Shown here: positions 27,649 through 39,946 of the stretch, piece by piece | How positions within the stretch are numbered: the stretch's first letter is position 1 | Layout of the letters: each line of letters starts with the position of its first letter | Origin: Cloeon dipterum | Taxonomy: Eukaryota; Arthropoda; Insecta; Ephemeroptera; Baetidae | Length of the DNA: 64,000 bases | Direction: 5' to 3' | Assembly: GCF_949628265.1 (NCBI RefSeq) | Contig: NC_088790.1 | Coordinates: 14,140,545-14,204,544, forward strand | Program-made: the position numbers and the translations under genes | The notes under the pieces: model-generated | The model's input: the letters and a program-made list of their open reading frames with translations, nothing else | Databases searched by the model: none | Told to the model about the DNA's origin: nothing

Positions 27649-30600
27649 TCAATGAAGGTGCAGCAGATGAGGTTTGAGCTCAGAGTCCATAGCCGGCGGC
27701 TGGCCGCTTCTAGATGAAATTATGAACGGTCTACTAAATCCCGGCGGTGGAGCTGTGGTCGTGTTGAAACTTGGCACCGCTCCAGACCAACCTGCAACAG
27801 TCGCGCCGGGTAAGAATTGCTACAGCACATGTGAGCGAAGCATGGACGCACCTAGAGAAGAGTTGGAATGCGGGTAATAATTAGCCTGGTCAAAGTTTTT
27901 GTTCCAACTATTGTCCACCATCATTCTTGGGCCAGCGCTAGCTGCAACTATTGCGGGGTCCATTGCCGTCCAATCGTTTTGCCAGTCTGCGAATGGGCAA
28001 GAGCAAAACATTAAACCTGTGGTTTATAGCCGCTCTCTAGATATTCTTAAAACTAACAAGAATTTCAATAATTGGAAAGTTGACTTTCAATATTTCATGC
28101 TAGATTTAAGAAAAGTGCAAATTGCAATGGGAGATGACTGAGTTTTTAAAAGTGTAAATTTAAGCGTTTAACACCGACAAGCGCGTTTTAAGAATTTTTA
28201 GAAGAAAAGGAGTGTTGCCAGTTTGGCACCCACAATAAAGTATAGTAAAAATTTTAACTAAGGAAAATCAAATATTATTATTTTTGGCACTCAATTTGAA
28301 TTCTAGCAAATAAACGAGTTCCAATACAGTACCCAATGGGAGCCAGAAATTATTTGAATGCACTGAATATCTTCAAAAGTTACAAATACCGGTGAAAGAG
28401 CAAGATCAAACGCTTTTAGAATTTTGGGTCATGTTTCCAGGTAAGCTCAAGATTTGTTCGTTATCAGACGAAAACTGCTAAGGAAAAAGTAAATTTCTTC
28501 ATTAAAGTTTTAAACCAAAAGTCAAAAATTGTTTTTAAAAGTGTAGAGATTATATACAAATCTTTAAATCCAGCGGAAGAATGTTGGGCTTAAAATTGGA
28601 TCAGCCAGGCAAGTATAATGCAGACTGTTGGGACTTTTGATGGATACATAATAGCATTAAAAATTCCTCCCAATCTAAAATATGCAGGTTTTTCCATGAA
28701 ACGAATCTTCACAAGAATGTAGTAGAAAATATTATGAAAGATTGAGTTCATTTGATGCAAAGACAAGCCAACTGCAAATAAAAATTCGAATCAGTATTTC
28801 TATGTCCTTGGAAACTTCAACTCTCTGTTGAGATTTGCAACCTTGATTATACCAATTTCAGGGTTATTTTTTCATACGCAAATCAATTAAATCATGAAAC
28901 ACTTGATAAATAACAGTCATGACACACCATTTTCAACCATGGCAATAATCAAAATTTTTAACACATGTAGTTCAAAACCTTTTATCTATTTTTTAACTGT
29001 TTTGTCTTTAATGGCTGATCTTAAAAGACTCCTTACCATTTATTATATTATGGCTTTAAACAGCAAAAAGTATTTTTTTGCTGTCAACTTTATTTTAATT
29101 GTCCCTCTCAGTCACTTCATATTACTGGATAAAGCACACTTTACTAATTGAATAAAGTGACCAAAGCTCAAGATTTTCATTAATTCAATCATGCATTTAT
29201 TGTACAAAAGCAAGTCAATTGAGTGATTACAAGCTCTACAAAGCGATATACTAACTATAATGGTTCGCTACTACTATTTTGAATTATCAATCATAACTGC
29301 GACTAAAACAAAGTATATTGGAAGTGTGACCAGGTCACAAGATTGCATGCATCTTAATTGAAGAGAGTGAAGAGTGTGGCAAACTGACCTCTCTGTGGTT
29401 GTGCTTGCATTTGTCTGTGTACATTTCCGATGTTGTAACTTGGAGACGACGAGCCGATATTAGGCAAAATATTTCTCCACTGGGCCATATTGAAGCTGGA
29501 CGAGTCCTCTTTGCTCGCGCTAGATTGTTGCAAATTCATGAAAGGCAAAATTTTGCTCTCCGTGTAGGGACGCCCTTGGAATTGAGGCGGTTCGCACGGT
29601 ACTGTCTGAGAATGGAAGCTGTGTTGCATCGGTATTTTTGAGAATCCAGGCGGCGGAGCTTGAATTCGTTTAGGATCGCCCGGCCTGCTGCAGTACTGAT
29701 GTGCCATCATGGGCCTCTGCTGTTGCTGCTGCTTCACTTGCTGCTGCTCTTCTGTTTTCATCAACTCCTCCAGCGCTTTTTGTGTTTCCGTGAACGGATC
29801 AAATCCTAGTTCATCATCAATGTCTTTTGGTAATGCTGGAATAAAATAAATGGATATAAATTATTTAGAATGATTTTAAAATAAAGTTTAGCATCATAAA
29901 AAACAGGGAAAATCGTTGGATTTAATTAGGTTGTAGGGGCACCGTGATTGGCTCGGCGCTCAACATTCATTTTCAACAATCAACACATTGTTAGATTTTA
30001 AATAAAAGGCGAGAGAAGATTCGGCGACAATCATTCACCAACCATAGGCTGACAAGATCTGAAGAAGACGAACCAGAAGACGAGCCAGGGCCGAGTCAGC
30101 GACACGCAGCCATCCTACTCCGCCAATAAACTCCTTTTTTATATGGAAGGTCATACTCTCATTTAGACCCCCATAAGGTCAATTTCAATAGTTAGATAAT
30201 TATTCTCAAAGTGAATATTTGCAACGGCCCCTATCCTTTTTTCGTGGATTTAAAAAAAAACTAGAACAATTCTTCAGCACTATAGACAGAGTTGAGAATT
30301 TTTTACAGTTGACAGTTAAAAACAGTTTTGAGCTCCTTAAGGTTGTTGTTAGACCGTTTTAAAATCGTTTTTGGCCATTATGAAATATTGGTACAATTTT
30401 CTTCCTATTTTTCTAACCCATTATATAAATATATCACATAAATGTATTTTATGTGACTGTGCTCCAATTCTGTCATGAGCACAGAATTTTAAAAGAACTA
30501 CGAGGAAAATTAAGATGGTTTCCCTGACTAATTTGGATTAATTCTAAAGAAAATTATCAAATTATGGAATATCTTTTGGTCTGAAGCATTTTTGACGCAT

Positions 30601-33600
30601 CAAGGAAGGAAAATTCCAAGCTCATAATTAAATAGTTATTTACACGACAAAGAGCTGAAGCATGAGGAGAGTCTAGAAAATGTAAGATCTTCCACACATG
30701 ACATATTTTCTATATTTCAGGGCAGAGCAATACCATTTTCGTTTTTGGATATTGGATAAAATTAAAAGAACTGACCTTTAGAAGTGGTATTTTCTTGAGG
30801 CTTTTTACTAAAGCCAAATGCAGTGTGCCAGTCAAACTTATCCAGAAGAGGCATTAGATTTTCCTGCATCATTTCCTTCTTTGTTTCCTGTTTAGGAATG
30901 CCCCGAAGTTGACAGCCTAAATCTAACTGGTTGGAGAAGTACGAATCTTCTGCAAACTTGTGGATATCATCTAAGGCAGCTGTGTTGTGCAAATGTGTGA
31001 TTAATGGTGTTTAAAAACTTTGACTGTGTCCATACCATGTGTATCTGAGGCATTTGTCTGCAAAACATCTTCAGAGATAGAACTTGAACTGGATGATAAT
31101 GATGGAGACTGGTTCATTGTAGAAGATGGGCCACCAGAGAGTGAAGAAGTTGAAGAAGAAGGGGAAGGAGCTTGCTGGTGGATTGGAGACTGTTCTTTTC
31201 CTTTTCTTCTGAAAGTACAACCAATCAAATTGTGACGGGACATAAAAATGCTAACTGATTTACGCTGGTTGGTTCCTTTCATTTATCAAAAGTGGTGATG
31301 AAGAACAAAAAGATTAAATATTTAAAAGAAACTAGTCCACATTATCAAAGAATAAATTCATAGTTAGATTTAACAGTTTGAATGAAAATTTTAAGAAAAT
31401 TTACGCCTGGTATAATTTCCCTGATATTCCTTGATTTTCAAACACATTTAAGAATGACTTTTCCCATAGGCCAACAAAACTGGAATGAGAGGCTCAAAGA
31501 ATCAATCGCAAAAAAATTAACAAATAACGTCCCACATTTATATTTAAGTTCTGAACATCTGAAACCGTCAGACTGTACTCACCTCGGATCACAAATTGAA
31601 AGAGAAACAAGTGACTTTTTTAGGAAAGGAGTAACCATGTGGTATAAATTTACTTGAATTGATTTTACGATGACTTCCTCAACAGGGGAACAAATAGTCA
31701 TTGAAAACAACATTTTCTCACAGTTTGAAGCTTTTTTATATATGGGAGAAAATAAGATTCTTGGCACCATGCCATTAAAATCTTCTTGATTGAACGGCGG
31801 TTAGTTGTCTTCAAGCATTTACCCTTCTAGAATTATTTTTGTAATGTTAGGAGTAGATTTTTATTCATAAGAAAGCATGGAATTTATAGCCTAGTTGAAT
31901 TTTTGTGAGTGTTATTTCTATCAAAGCGAGATTCGAGTTGTTGGGATGTCAATTTTGTTGCTTGTTTATCTTTTTGGTAGCAGAAATAAGTCCAGGCAAG
32001 CGTTTTCAACAGTCATTGCTGATTCCAAATTTTCTGCAGCTAATACCATGGTTATAAATGTTGCTTTGGAGGTTAATTACTGCTAATTAAGCCTTCGGAG
32101 CCGAAACAGTTGCTGAAAATACGGGAACGCGTAAAATAAATTTTATATGACATTTTTTCAATTTGTTAGCCTTTTATACTTATTTGTTTGCCTGTGGGGG
32201 TAGCCATTGTAAAATCATTTTATGTGAAGAGATCTTGGCAACCCCGCCATTCATAATTCTAATAATTGAGTTTGTAAGTGCTTATTTGGTGACTAAAACG
32301 TTAGTGGGACGCATAGGTAAATCAGTCAATCTCCTTAAACAGCCAACACAATTCTAGGCAAATTTGCACTTACTCATCATTTGAAATTTTCTTCTGCTGT
32401 CCATTGCAGTTTTCAATAATTTCCTGTTCCTTTGGTGTGTCCATTGGAGGCGCTGGCGAGCTTGAGGCCGATGACAACTGCTCCTGGTCATCTGGCAGCG
32501 ATGGCCAAGACTCCTTGTTAATTTCGCTATTTGCGACGTTAAGTGTGTATATAGAAGTTGCGTGAATGCCAATGGGTCCACTGGCGAAAGGTAAAAGAGA
32601 CGTTATTCACAGCCAAACACGCTTTCTCTCAAATAACTCACGGCTCTTTGTTTTGCTGCTGTAATTGCTCATGCAGTTTCCTTTCAAATTCCTGGTGCTT
32701 GCCTTGCTGCATATCGTCCTTGGTGAAACTTGCCTCGCGATCTCCTGGGCAAACAGCGAGTGTAAAACTAAAGATTAAATGCTCAAAACAAAACAGTAGA
32801 AACTAAATAAAAAGAGTTGCAATGATTCACCAACGTGAGTAGGTCAAACGCAAGCTTGTTTGGCATTCACACTGTTTCAAGTTTAGCAAATAACACACGA
32901 CTTTTCTAGTCGCGTCTCACTGCAACACGACACAAATTGTTGCGCTTTTAGAGTAGAAAAGTAGTTAAAATATTTTTTAAAATATTTACACATGAAATTT
33001 TCAAATTATGCTATATTAGACTATAATATCATCCAACTTTGTCATAATTTACCAATATATTTTGGATTTATTTTTACCGGAAAACATTGTGTAATATTTA
33101 TAGGACGTCTAAATTGGACCCTTGCATAATATCATAATTTGTAACAATCAAGGTAGTCTCTAATAGCTAGTTTTGTGAAATTAAATTATAAATTTTTTAA
33201 GGTTTCAGCACTAGAGGTTGGTTTTTCCATGGAGCAATTTATGATTTCTTAAGTTTTAGGTATCGTTGTAAGAACGAATTTAATTATTTGTTGCATTAAT
33301 TTTAGTTTTGTCACGATACAGGGCGCTAATGTAACACTGATTTAATAACGCTATTAGAAAGAACAAGGAGTCTGAAGTTTAGGATGCAAATATGGTGAAA
33401 ATCGTGTTCAATTAATCATGATAAAATTTAAATTGAATAGTAACATTGTCATTTGATTTTGTCTGTGGTCTAGTTGAGTTATGTTTAAAATAACAAAGCG
33501 AGAGTATTCAAATTAAGTTATCTACAGCGATTCAGGCCATGAAAATAAGAAAATCACGTTTACAGTACCTAATTCGTGAAGATACATGCAATCCAGTTTT

Positions 33601-35027
33601 GGACATGCTTGGTTTTTCAAGAAGTTGGAGCAGTACTTCGTGGTTCCTAAAGAAGCCTTGAGAAGTCTTCCATCAACCGAAATATTATTCACAGCAGCTA
33701 TCGCTCTGAGAGCATCTTCCCGTTTAGCGTAAGTCACATAAGCACTTGCACTTGGACCCTGCAAGATAAAAAGAATGAACCGTTTTAAGGGAAAAGAATG
33801 CGAAGTTATGCGGATTCACCTGAACGCCAGCATAAGAGTTGCAGGGATTTATAACTACTTTAAGGATTCTTCCGAATTTGCCAAAATACTCGTGCTTCTT
33901 CAAAATTTCACTGTCGGCCAGTCTAGGCGGCAGGCCCACCACAAAGGTCAAGTTGCGCTGGACAACCCTGACAGAGGCCAGGTGCTGACGAGACTCAGTG
34001 ACCTTTTGCTTGCGCTGCTGATCCTTCTGCCGCTTCTCTACCTTGATCTTCTGGATTTCAGCTGATGAGAGCGGTTTGAAATCTGCAGGGTTCTCAGGGT
34101 ATGGCTTGCGGCACGCAGGGCAAAGACCGTTCTCATCAGTCCTTATCCGGTGCCAGCAGAAACGGCAGATCTGCATTAAAAAAAAATTAAGACTTTAGTA
34201 AGAATCATCAGGTGGACTTTTCACAATAATTAATCCCAAATGTGATATTCAACAGACACGCTAATATAGAGAAATTGTATTTCACTTGCATCTTTGTTAG
34301 ATTTGTTTATTCCAATAAAAAAACAGCACAGATAATATAATGTCCTACAGATGAAGCATTTTTCTCTTGAAAAAGTTATATTATATAACGTGCGTCCAGG
34401 TCTTTTAAAGAGTTTTATCTCGCTAGTGTGCATCCATCTTTAAAAAATCCGACGCTCCTCAGAAATTAGAAAACTCCTTCACTTATTCAGGTGGAAATGT
34501 GGCCGGAATTCCAAAGAACAATTCAAGCCTGATTTATAAAGAAGTTAAAAATTTCTCAAATTTCTCACATTTCTTTGTTACCGATTCTTGTCATGTTAGT
34601 AATACTTTCACCTAGGTCAAGTTATGTAAATTTTAATAATATAATCTTGAAATGATTTGTGCAAACGTAATTATAGCAAAGGAAAATCTGATCAAAAACA
34701 TTTGAAGTGATTTTAAGAGACTATCTGATTCTATTCTAGTATTTTTATACAGAAACTCAGGTTGAAGTTTAGCAACAAACTTATTGGATTGCTCTAGAAA
34801 GATAAACGGGATACGCAGAATAATGTTAAATTAAAATCGCAGTTTCAGATAAAATAGAACAATAACACACGTCGTTATCTCTTTAGGTTTCTTGTACAGC
34901 GCGTGCAATATTAATTTACCTGATATGCGCAAGTGCAAGGGAAAAAGTTGAGATCGTCAACTTCTAAGTGTTCCAGGCAGAGAGGACACTCGACAGGCTC
35001 ATCTCCACACTGATTCAGCACCGACAT
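27649..35027 (-). CDS. CNOT4: CCR4-NOT transcription complex subunit 4 (RING E3 ligase)
   Basis: Ten coding exons: 35027-34920, 34170-33820, 33758-33569, 32744-32642, 32580-32374, 31208-31036, 30979-30776, 29835-29389, 27986-27852 and 27791-27649. They total 2061 nt, or 686 residues. The C4C4 RING is complete at Cys14, 17, 31, 33, 38, 41, 53 and 56. The conserved QICRFCWHRIRT segment and a charged coiled coil (about 75-100) follow, then an RRM (about 108-190, VVQRNLTFVVGL), then a CCCH finger (C196-x8-C205-x4-C210-x3-H214). A conserved DELGFDPFTETQKALEEL block, Q-rich sequence and two APPPGF motifs lie in the C-terminal half. Family role: E3 ubiquitin ligase tied to CCR4-NOT deadenylation and ribosome quality control. 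Exon 1 is preceded by acceptor TTTTGCAG (35046), so a noncoding exon, probably ending at 35600, lies upstream. AATAAA lies about 30 bp past the stop. Confidence 0.95.
28320..28481 (+). pseudogene. Possible decayed transposon ORF in a CNOT4 intron
   Basis: This 53-codon open stretch, closed by TAA at 28479-28481, reads KLFECTEYLQKLQIPVKEQD followed by LLEFW. The pattern is vaguely like the C-terminal region of hAT transposases (inference, weak). An adjacent open stretch at about 28020-28141 contains NFNNWKVDFQYFM, reminiscent of Copia-type Gag. The two need not belong to one element. Both lie in CNOT4 intron 8, opposite to the gene. No termini were identified. Confidence 0.25.
29934..30233. 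repeat. Possible 300-bp insertion with short inverted ends
   Basis: Inside CNOT4 intron 7 a block of unusual composition begins with TAGGGGC and ends with the exact reverse complement GCCCCTA, 300 bp in total. It contains a GC-rich stretch and AATAAA near 30125. Flanking target-site duplications are not evident. It could be a small DNA-transposon derivative or a degraded solo LTR, or the 7-bp ends may be chance. Confidence 0.25.
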
Positions 35028-35870
35028 TTCTGGCAGTAGAGAAAGCTGCAAAATTACGTAAAGCGCTGTTTAATTTGCCGTCCCACACTTCGGTGCATTG
35101 CAATTTTCTCGCATTTCACCAAGTCATGCGAGAGTGAAAAAATCAGAACACGTTCACAAAATAATGAAATGAAAAAATTGCGACTGCCATTGAGATGACA
35201 GGTGCCTCATTTCTAATTTCACATTCCACTTCCTCCCTCGATTTCGTACATCGCAATGAAGGTCACTCATTCACATTTTAGCTGTGAAAATGTGGGCCGT
35301 CGCGATTGACAACACCCGCTGAAAACTATAATCGTTCCCATGATCCGTACAACCAGAATAGGGTTACATGACCCAGCTGTAGGGGCGATCGTTTATGGAT
35401 GAAAGTGAAAGATTTTATTACGCCACGGAGACTGTGAGCTTAATCGTGATTCACTTGAAAGGACTTCCTCAATGAACTTTCGTCAGCTCTGGCGGTGATA
35501 AGGGCGAGGTTTCACGTAATATGAACGCGAATCCCGCAAAAACACCCATGGGAACTGACGCAGACGACAATGCCGTGCTATATTAAGTGCAGAACTCACC
35601 GTTAAAAATATTTGTAATGTGTAATAAGGTTGCTCTCGCTGTCCCTTTGTATCCCGTCGACAATTTTGAACTCGTGCCGTGCTTTAACAGAGCGAAAGAT
35701 TCGCGTTTTGTGATCCTGGGATCGGAGTGCAGATTCAGCTCTAAGATTTGAACAGCCTGCGGAGCTGATTCGTGCTGCGGTCAGTCAGTTTTCAGAGTCC
35801 TAATAAGCGAAGTTAAATCCAGTTCACTGCGATCAGACTGTCACAATCAGCCATGTTGGATTGACAACAA
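35028..35870 (-). promoter_or_regulatory. CNOT4 5' leader and promoter side
   Basis: A noncoding exon likely ends at 35600 (AACG followed by GTGAGT) and joins acceptor TTTTGCAG before 35045, leaving 18 nt of leader before the ATG at 35027. The preceding 250 bp on the minus strand are GC-richer and include ACATGGCTG near 35850, resembling a YY1-type start-site element. The transcription start cannot be fixed from sequence. Confidence 0.5.
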
Positions 35871-36366
35871 ACGCATCTGATTGGCCGCAGGCATGCTGTT
35901 CCCCTACATTCGCTATGATCTAAATAAGGAGATAAATAACAGGTGTGAGGATCTTTCGTGGGCGTAAACCCTCTGTATTGCCATTTCTAGATATTTTAAC
36001 TTTGAAAAACACAGATAAAATTTTGACCGTTTTCGCGTTATTAATTGTTTTAAATTTTTTACCATGTATAAAGTGATTTTGTTATGATCAATATCATAAA
36101 TGTTTACATCGTTTTAGCCTCATACCTGTTCCCTCGCTATGTTTTCATAATGAATGTAAGCGCGGGATTGTCATCGACATAGAGTAAAACCGCCCTGTAG
36201 TGCCAGACTGCCAGTGACCTACCTGTAACCACAAAAATATTTAATATTGTGTCCGCTAATAAACTTATGTATCTACCTATATTTTGTAGTCTGGGATTTT
36301 TTACAATTCAATAAGTGTGTGTCAGCGTCAGCCTCCCCGGCCTCTCCCAGAGTTTTAGTCACTAAA
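35871..36366. promoter_or_regulatory. Divergent promoter interval, CNOT4 and HMCES
   Basis: Fewer than 800 bp separate the predicted CNOT4 first exon (minus) from the HMCES start codon (plus), so the two genes probably share a divergent promoter region. A CCAAT motif occurs on the minus strand near 35880 (ATTGG on plus). No TATA box is evident, which fits housekeeping genes. Confidence 0.45.
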
Positions 36367-37905
36367 ATGTGTGGACGGCTTGCATGGTAAAACCCGTAAA
36401 ACCAAGCAAAATTACAGCAGGTTTAAGAGCGTATTTTTCAAAATTATATTATTTTCAGCACGCTACATGAGCGTGAACTGCGACGTTCTTGCGCCCTTGC
36501 GAGAGGGCATCCAGCCAAAAGGGTACGCGGGAGGGAAGACCAGCCTCGAGGTTCCAATGAAGGGAAACAGCCAGCTTTCACAAATGACGGAGATAAAATG
36601 TCCATTAAAATCGAATGCGAGGAGGAAGATTTGGAGCCGGTGTGGATTGAACCTGAGGCAGAGAGCCTGCAGTACAAAGCTAATCACAATGTCACCCCAA
36701 CACAATCTGTGCCATGCCTGATGATGAACGAGGATCGACGCACTGTCATCACTCCAATGTTGTGGGGCTTCATTCCTGCTGGTCACAAAGTGGGTGAAAA
36801 CTTTTTTAATCTTATATTCTATTTGGTTTTAAGTTCATGAGTCAATATGTATCAATTTTTTATTTGGAGGAAATATTTTGAAATTAAATTTCAATTGGAT
36901 TATATAGTAACATTATTCCATATTTTGTACCAACAAAAACTATCTATTATCTAACTTTTACTTGGAAAAACATTGAAAAAAGAAGTTTTGAAAAAATTAC
37001 AATTTTGTTGTTTTTATAATTCAGCTACAACATTCAAGTCTTTCAAACGATTTTCTGAATTTTTCAAAGGGCACTGCTACCAATCATGGCTTGACCTCAT
37101 TCAACGCTCGGTCAGAAGGTCTGAGTGCATCCCCCCTCTACAAAACAGCCTTCAAATCAGGGAAAAGATGTGCAGTCCTCTGCACTGGTTATTACGAGTG
37201 GAAAACCATTCAAGGACGAAAACAACCATTCTTTTTCCACCTGCCACAAGAGGAAGATGTCCTGGTTGATGTTAACTGCAAGGAAGAAGAAAATGAAGAG
37301 TTTCGGGAACGAAGAGTGACTCCCTTAGCTGGAATTTATCATCACTGGACCAACTCAAAGGGGGAGAAGATTCCAAATGTGACCATTATTACCATGGGTG
37401 CTGGTAAATGGGTTTCCTGGTGCCACCACCGCATGCCTGTTATTTTGGACACTCCTGAAAAGCTGAACGTAAGCTATCTTCTTACAATATGAATTTAGCT
37501 AATAGTTTTGCAACAGAACTGGCTCGACTATGACAAAATCAATGCTGGCGAAGCTGAAAAGATGTTTGTGGAGCCTAATGTGATTAACTGGTACCCAGTG
37601 AGGAAAGAATTCCACACTTCCAAACCTGAACTAGCGCTGAAGTCAATCAAATTGGAGTAATACTTAAATTTGAATATCTTTCCACCTACTATCAAACTGC
37701 TCGAAATTACAGGGAGTGTTCCTTGGTGCCAGAGTTCCTGTCTAAGTGGGAAGGGTTGGAATCTAACGTGAAAATAGAACCACCAGAAATAGGCAAGTAC
37801 AAGTCAACTTTGAAGAGAGCTAGCAGTCCTTTGAATGACCCCAGCAGTCCTTCTAAGAAACAAACAACTTTGACGAAATGGTTTACAAAGAAAGAACCCA
37901 AGTAA
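36367..37905 (+). CDS. HMCES: HMCES, SRAP-domain abasic-site processing protein
   Basis: Five exons (36367-36386, 36459-36789, 37070-37468, 37517-37656, 37713-37905) total 1083 nt, or 360 residues. The protein starts MCGRLAC, so the catalytic Cys2 is exposed after Met removal. Other SRAP landmarks follow in order: KANHNVTP, the MLWGFIPAG block, FNARSEG, CTGYYEWK with the active-site Glu, and CHHRMPVIL with the active-site His. The C-terminus carries QTTLTKWF, which fits the PIP-box consensus for PCNA binding. Family role: covalent thiazolidine crosslinking to abasic sites in single-stranded DNA at replication forks. The first exon encodes only six codons plus two bases, and intron 3 is only 48 bp. 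AATAAA lies at 37939-37944. Using AAA|GTGGGT as the exon 2 donor is required to keep the SRAP frame. Confidence 0.95.
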
Positions 37906-38035
37906 GCAAAATATACTAAGGTAAATATACCTCTGGCAAATAAAATGGATTATTTTCTTAAAAATCAATATATTTTAATTTGAATCTTTGATTGAGATCC
38001 TTTAAATAAATGCATACCAGGAAAATTAATAGTTG

Positions 38036-39155
38036 CTAGAGCATCAACTCCAGCTTGTTGAGCGTGGCTTTAGTATATTTGATTTTCTTTTCCACCTCAA
38101 TATAAGCCTCCGCGATTTTCTTCAACTTCAATCCCTGCTCTTCAAATAATGCCAACTTGCTTTTTTTCTCTCGATTGCTTAGGACCTTGTTCTCATACTC
38201 CAGTCTCAACTTAGTCACAATCAGAGGCATTCTTTTGGTGGCGTTCGGTCCCAGCATCACGTTGCAAAGGTCAATCTCGTTCTTCCTGCAGCCAATGCAT
38301 TAGTTAAATTAACACAAATATTTGAAAAACATACTTCAGAGTGTAGTACTCCACGTTGTGGCTGGCTACTAGACCTCTCACTTTATCATTGAGCACTGTT
38401 AGTCCCTTTTTCTTTTGTGCAATCAAGTTTCCAGACTTCTTTGAAATTAGCGCCTCACATTCAGTCAGCAACCCAAGGCTTGTTGCCATCTTTTCTGTCA
38501 ATTCCTTTTGTGGGAGTTTAAGCTCTGCTTTACTGCAAATTTTACTTCGTTACTTTAAATTGAGGACCATAATCTAGAAGTAATATACCTTTTAGTATGC
38601 CACCTCCGGCCCAGTTCAGCCAGGGTCAACTCGAGAATATGCAGCAAGTGTGGAGTTAATTTATAAAAAGTCAAGCAATAGTCCTCTGGGAATTCTGACA
38701 AATGCTTGTTTTGAAGAGAGTAATTTAATTTATATTTAATAAACGCTGCGATCGTCTGTGAAAAATATAACAATCTATAATTTGAGTTCACCAGCATAAA
38801 ATGAAAGCAAACCTGAAACTTGAGTGCATCCGATTGGTTTGGCATCTTGGCCAGGCAACAACAAGAACTATAAACCATCATCTGGAATATGGACTTCAAG
38901 TAAAACTCTTTGTTCAGCGCCCTCAAACGATCTGCTTCAAGCTTGATAGCTTCATCCAAGTGGTTTGAAACGCCAGTCGCCGACAAGCAGCTGGTGCACC
39001 GATCCAAACACCAAACTGCCTCATGAAACTTTCTTTGGTGAGCTTCGGGTACGTCAATGAGCAACTGGAAATCAAAATTAATTAGTACAATACTTTATCG
39101 CAAGCTGTAGAATAAAACTAACCAAGTAAGTAAGTGGATGATAGGTTTTTGCCAT
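38036..39155 (-). CDS. Coiled-coil protein, possibly HAUS4-like (augmin)
   Basis: Five exons (39155-39123, 39064-38813, 38755-38589, 38532-38335, 38285-38036) total 900 nt, or 299 residues, with introns of only 49-58 bp. All junction phases agree. The N-terminal half is helical with a Cys-rich patch (SSCCCL at about 78-83). The C-terminal half (about 155-299) is Lys/Glu/Leu-rich and predicted coiled coil, with LRLEYENKVLS and a final KLKKIAEAYIEVEKK heptad-like stretch. The spacing of KLRLE...VLS before a terminal coiled coil recalls the end of HAUS4 augmin subunits, but the match is loose and from memory, so no symbol is given. It is convergent with HMCES; the stop codons are 130 bp apart. 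Confidence 0.72.
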
Positions 39156-39556
39156 TGTGAACTGCGTTTTCCTCTAAGAAATTAAGTAGGACAAAAATAA
39201 TCGCAAAAGATACAACCAATTAAAAAGGGTCAACCCTTCACTTTCAAATGTTCATCGCCAGCTTGAGGGTTGACTTTTGGAGTACATCAATCACCATCTT
39301 CACCTTTGTTAGGGTCTCAAGTCTCTCAAGTAGTAGCGTTTGTTAGTGTCTCTGTTTGTGCTGCTGTCAGGCCAGTCAGAGTCAGAGTCAGCCAGTCAGG
39401 CTGTCTGCCAGTGCCAAATTGGCGCTTATATGAGAACGAGAAAGCGCGGCAAAGTTGATTGAGTTCAAATGTACAGATCCCAAATATATGTACCATCTTA
39501 TTTTACGGAAGAGTGCTGGAGTGGCTTACATATGGCAGACTCACCATTTTCGCCCA

Positions 39557-39621
39557 ACTCACACTTCTCGCTAGGATAGGGATTAACATTGAATCTTCCC
39601 ATCAGAGCGAGAAGTGTGAGT
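39557..39621. repeat. Perfect 16-bp inverted repeat
   Basis: ACTCACACTTCTCGCT at 39557-39572 is perfectly repeated in inverse orientation at 39606-39621, with a 33-bp spacer. A further GTGTGAGT lies just beyond at about 39631. It sits upstream of the minus-strand coiled-coil gene and could be a paired binding site or hairpin. Function unknown. Confidence 0.85.
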
Positions 39622-39946
39622 GAGCGGAAAGTGTGAGTCCCCCATACATAATCTTTCGAATTTTTCAATGTGTAATAAATAATCATCAAAGAGGCCAAAA
39701 CAAAAATGATTTGACTTAATATTGCTAAAAAACAGATACAATTATAAGAATAAAATTTATTTTTTGTTTTCTTGTAGAATAACCCTTTCACATTCACAAG
39801 CCTCCTTGGTGCTCCTTGCCTTGCCCTGGCCTTGCCTCTTGCCTGTATTTACGTGTCTATGGCGCTGGCAGCTGGCAAAGTATGCAAGTTAATTGTAAGA
39901 AGTTCTGCAGTCACTCACACTCACCGATAGCAGATCGGGCGGGTTT

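Noticed and set aside
31001-31282. Separate gene starting at ATG 31282 on the minus strand
   Set aside because: The Ser-rich segment is CNOT4 exon 6; sequence before its acceptor at 31209 is intron.
36459-36840. HMCES exon 2 using the GTG G|GTGAAA donor
   Set aside because: It would shift the next exon out of the SRAP frame; the AAA|GTGGGT donor keeps FNARSEG and GYYEW in frame.
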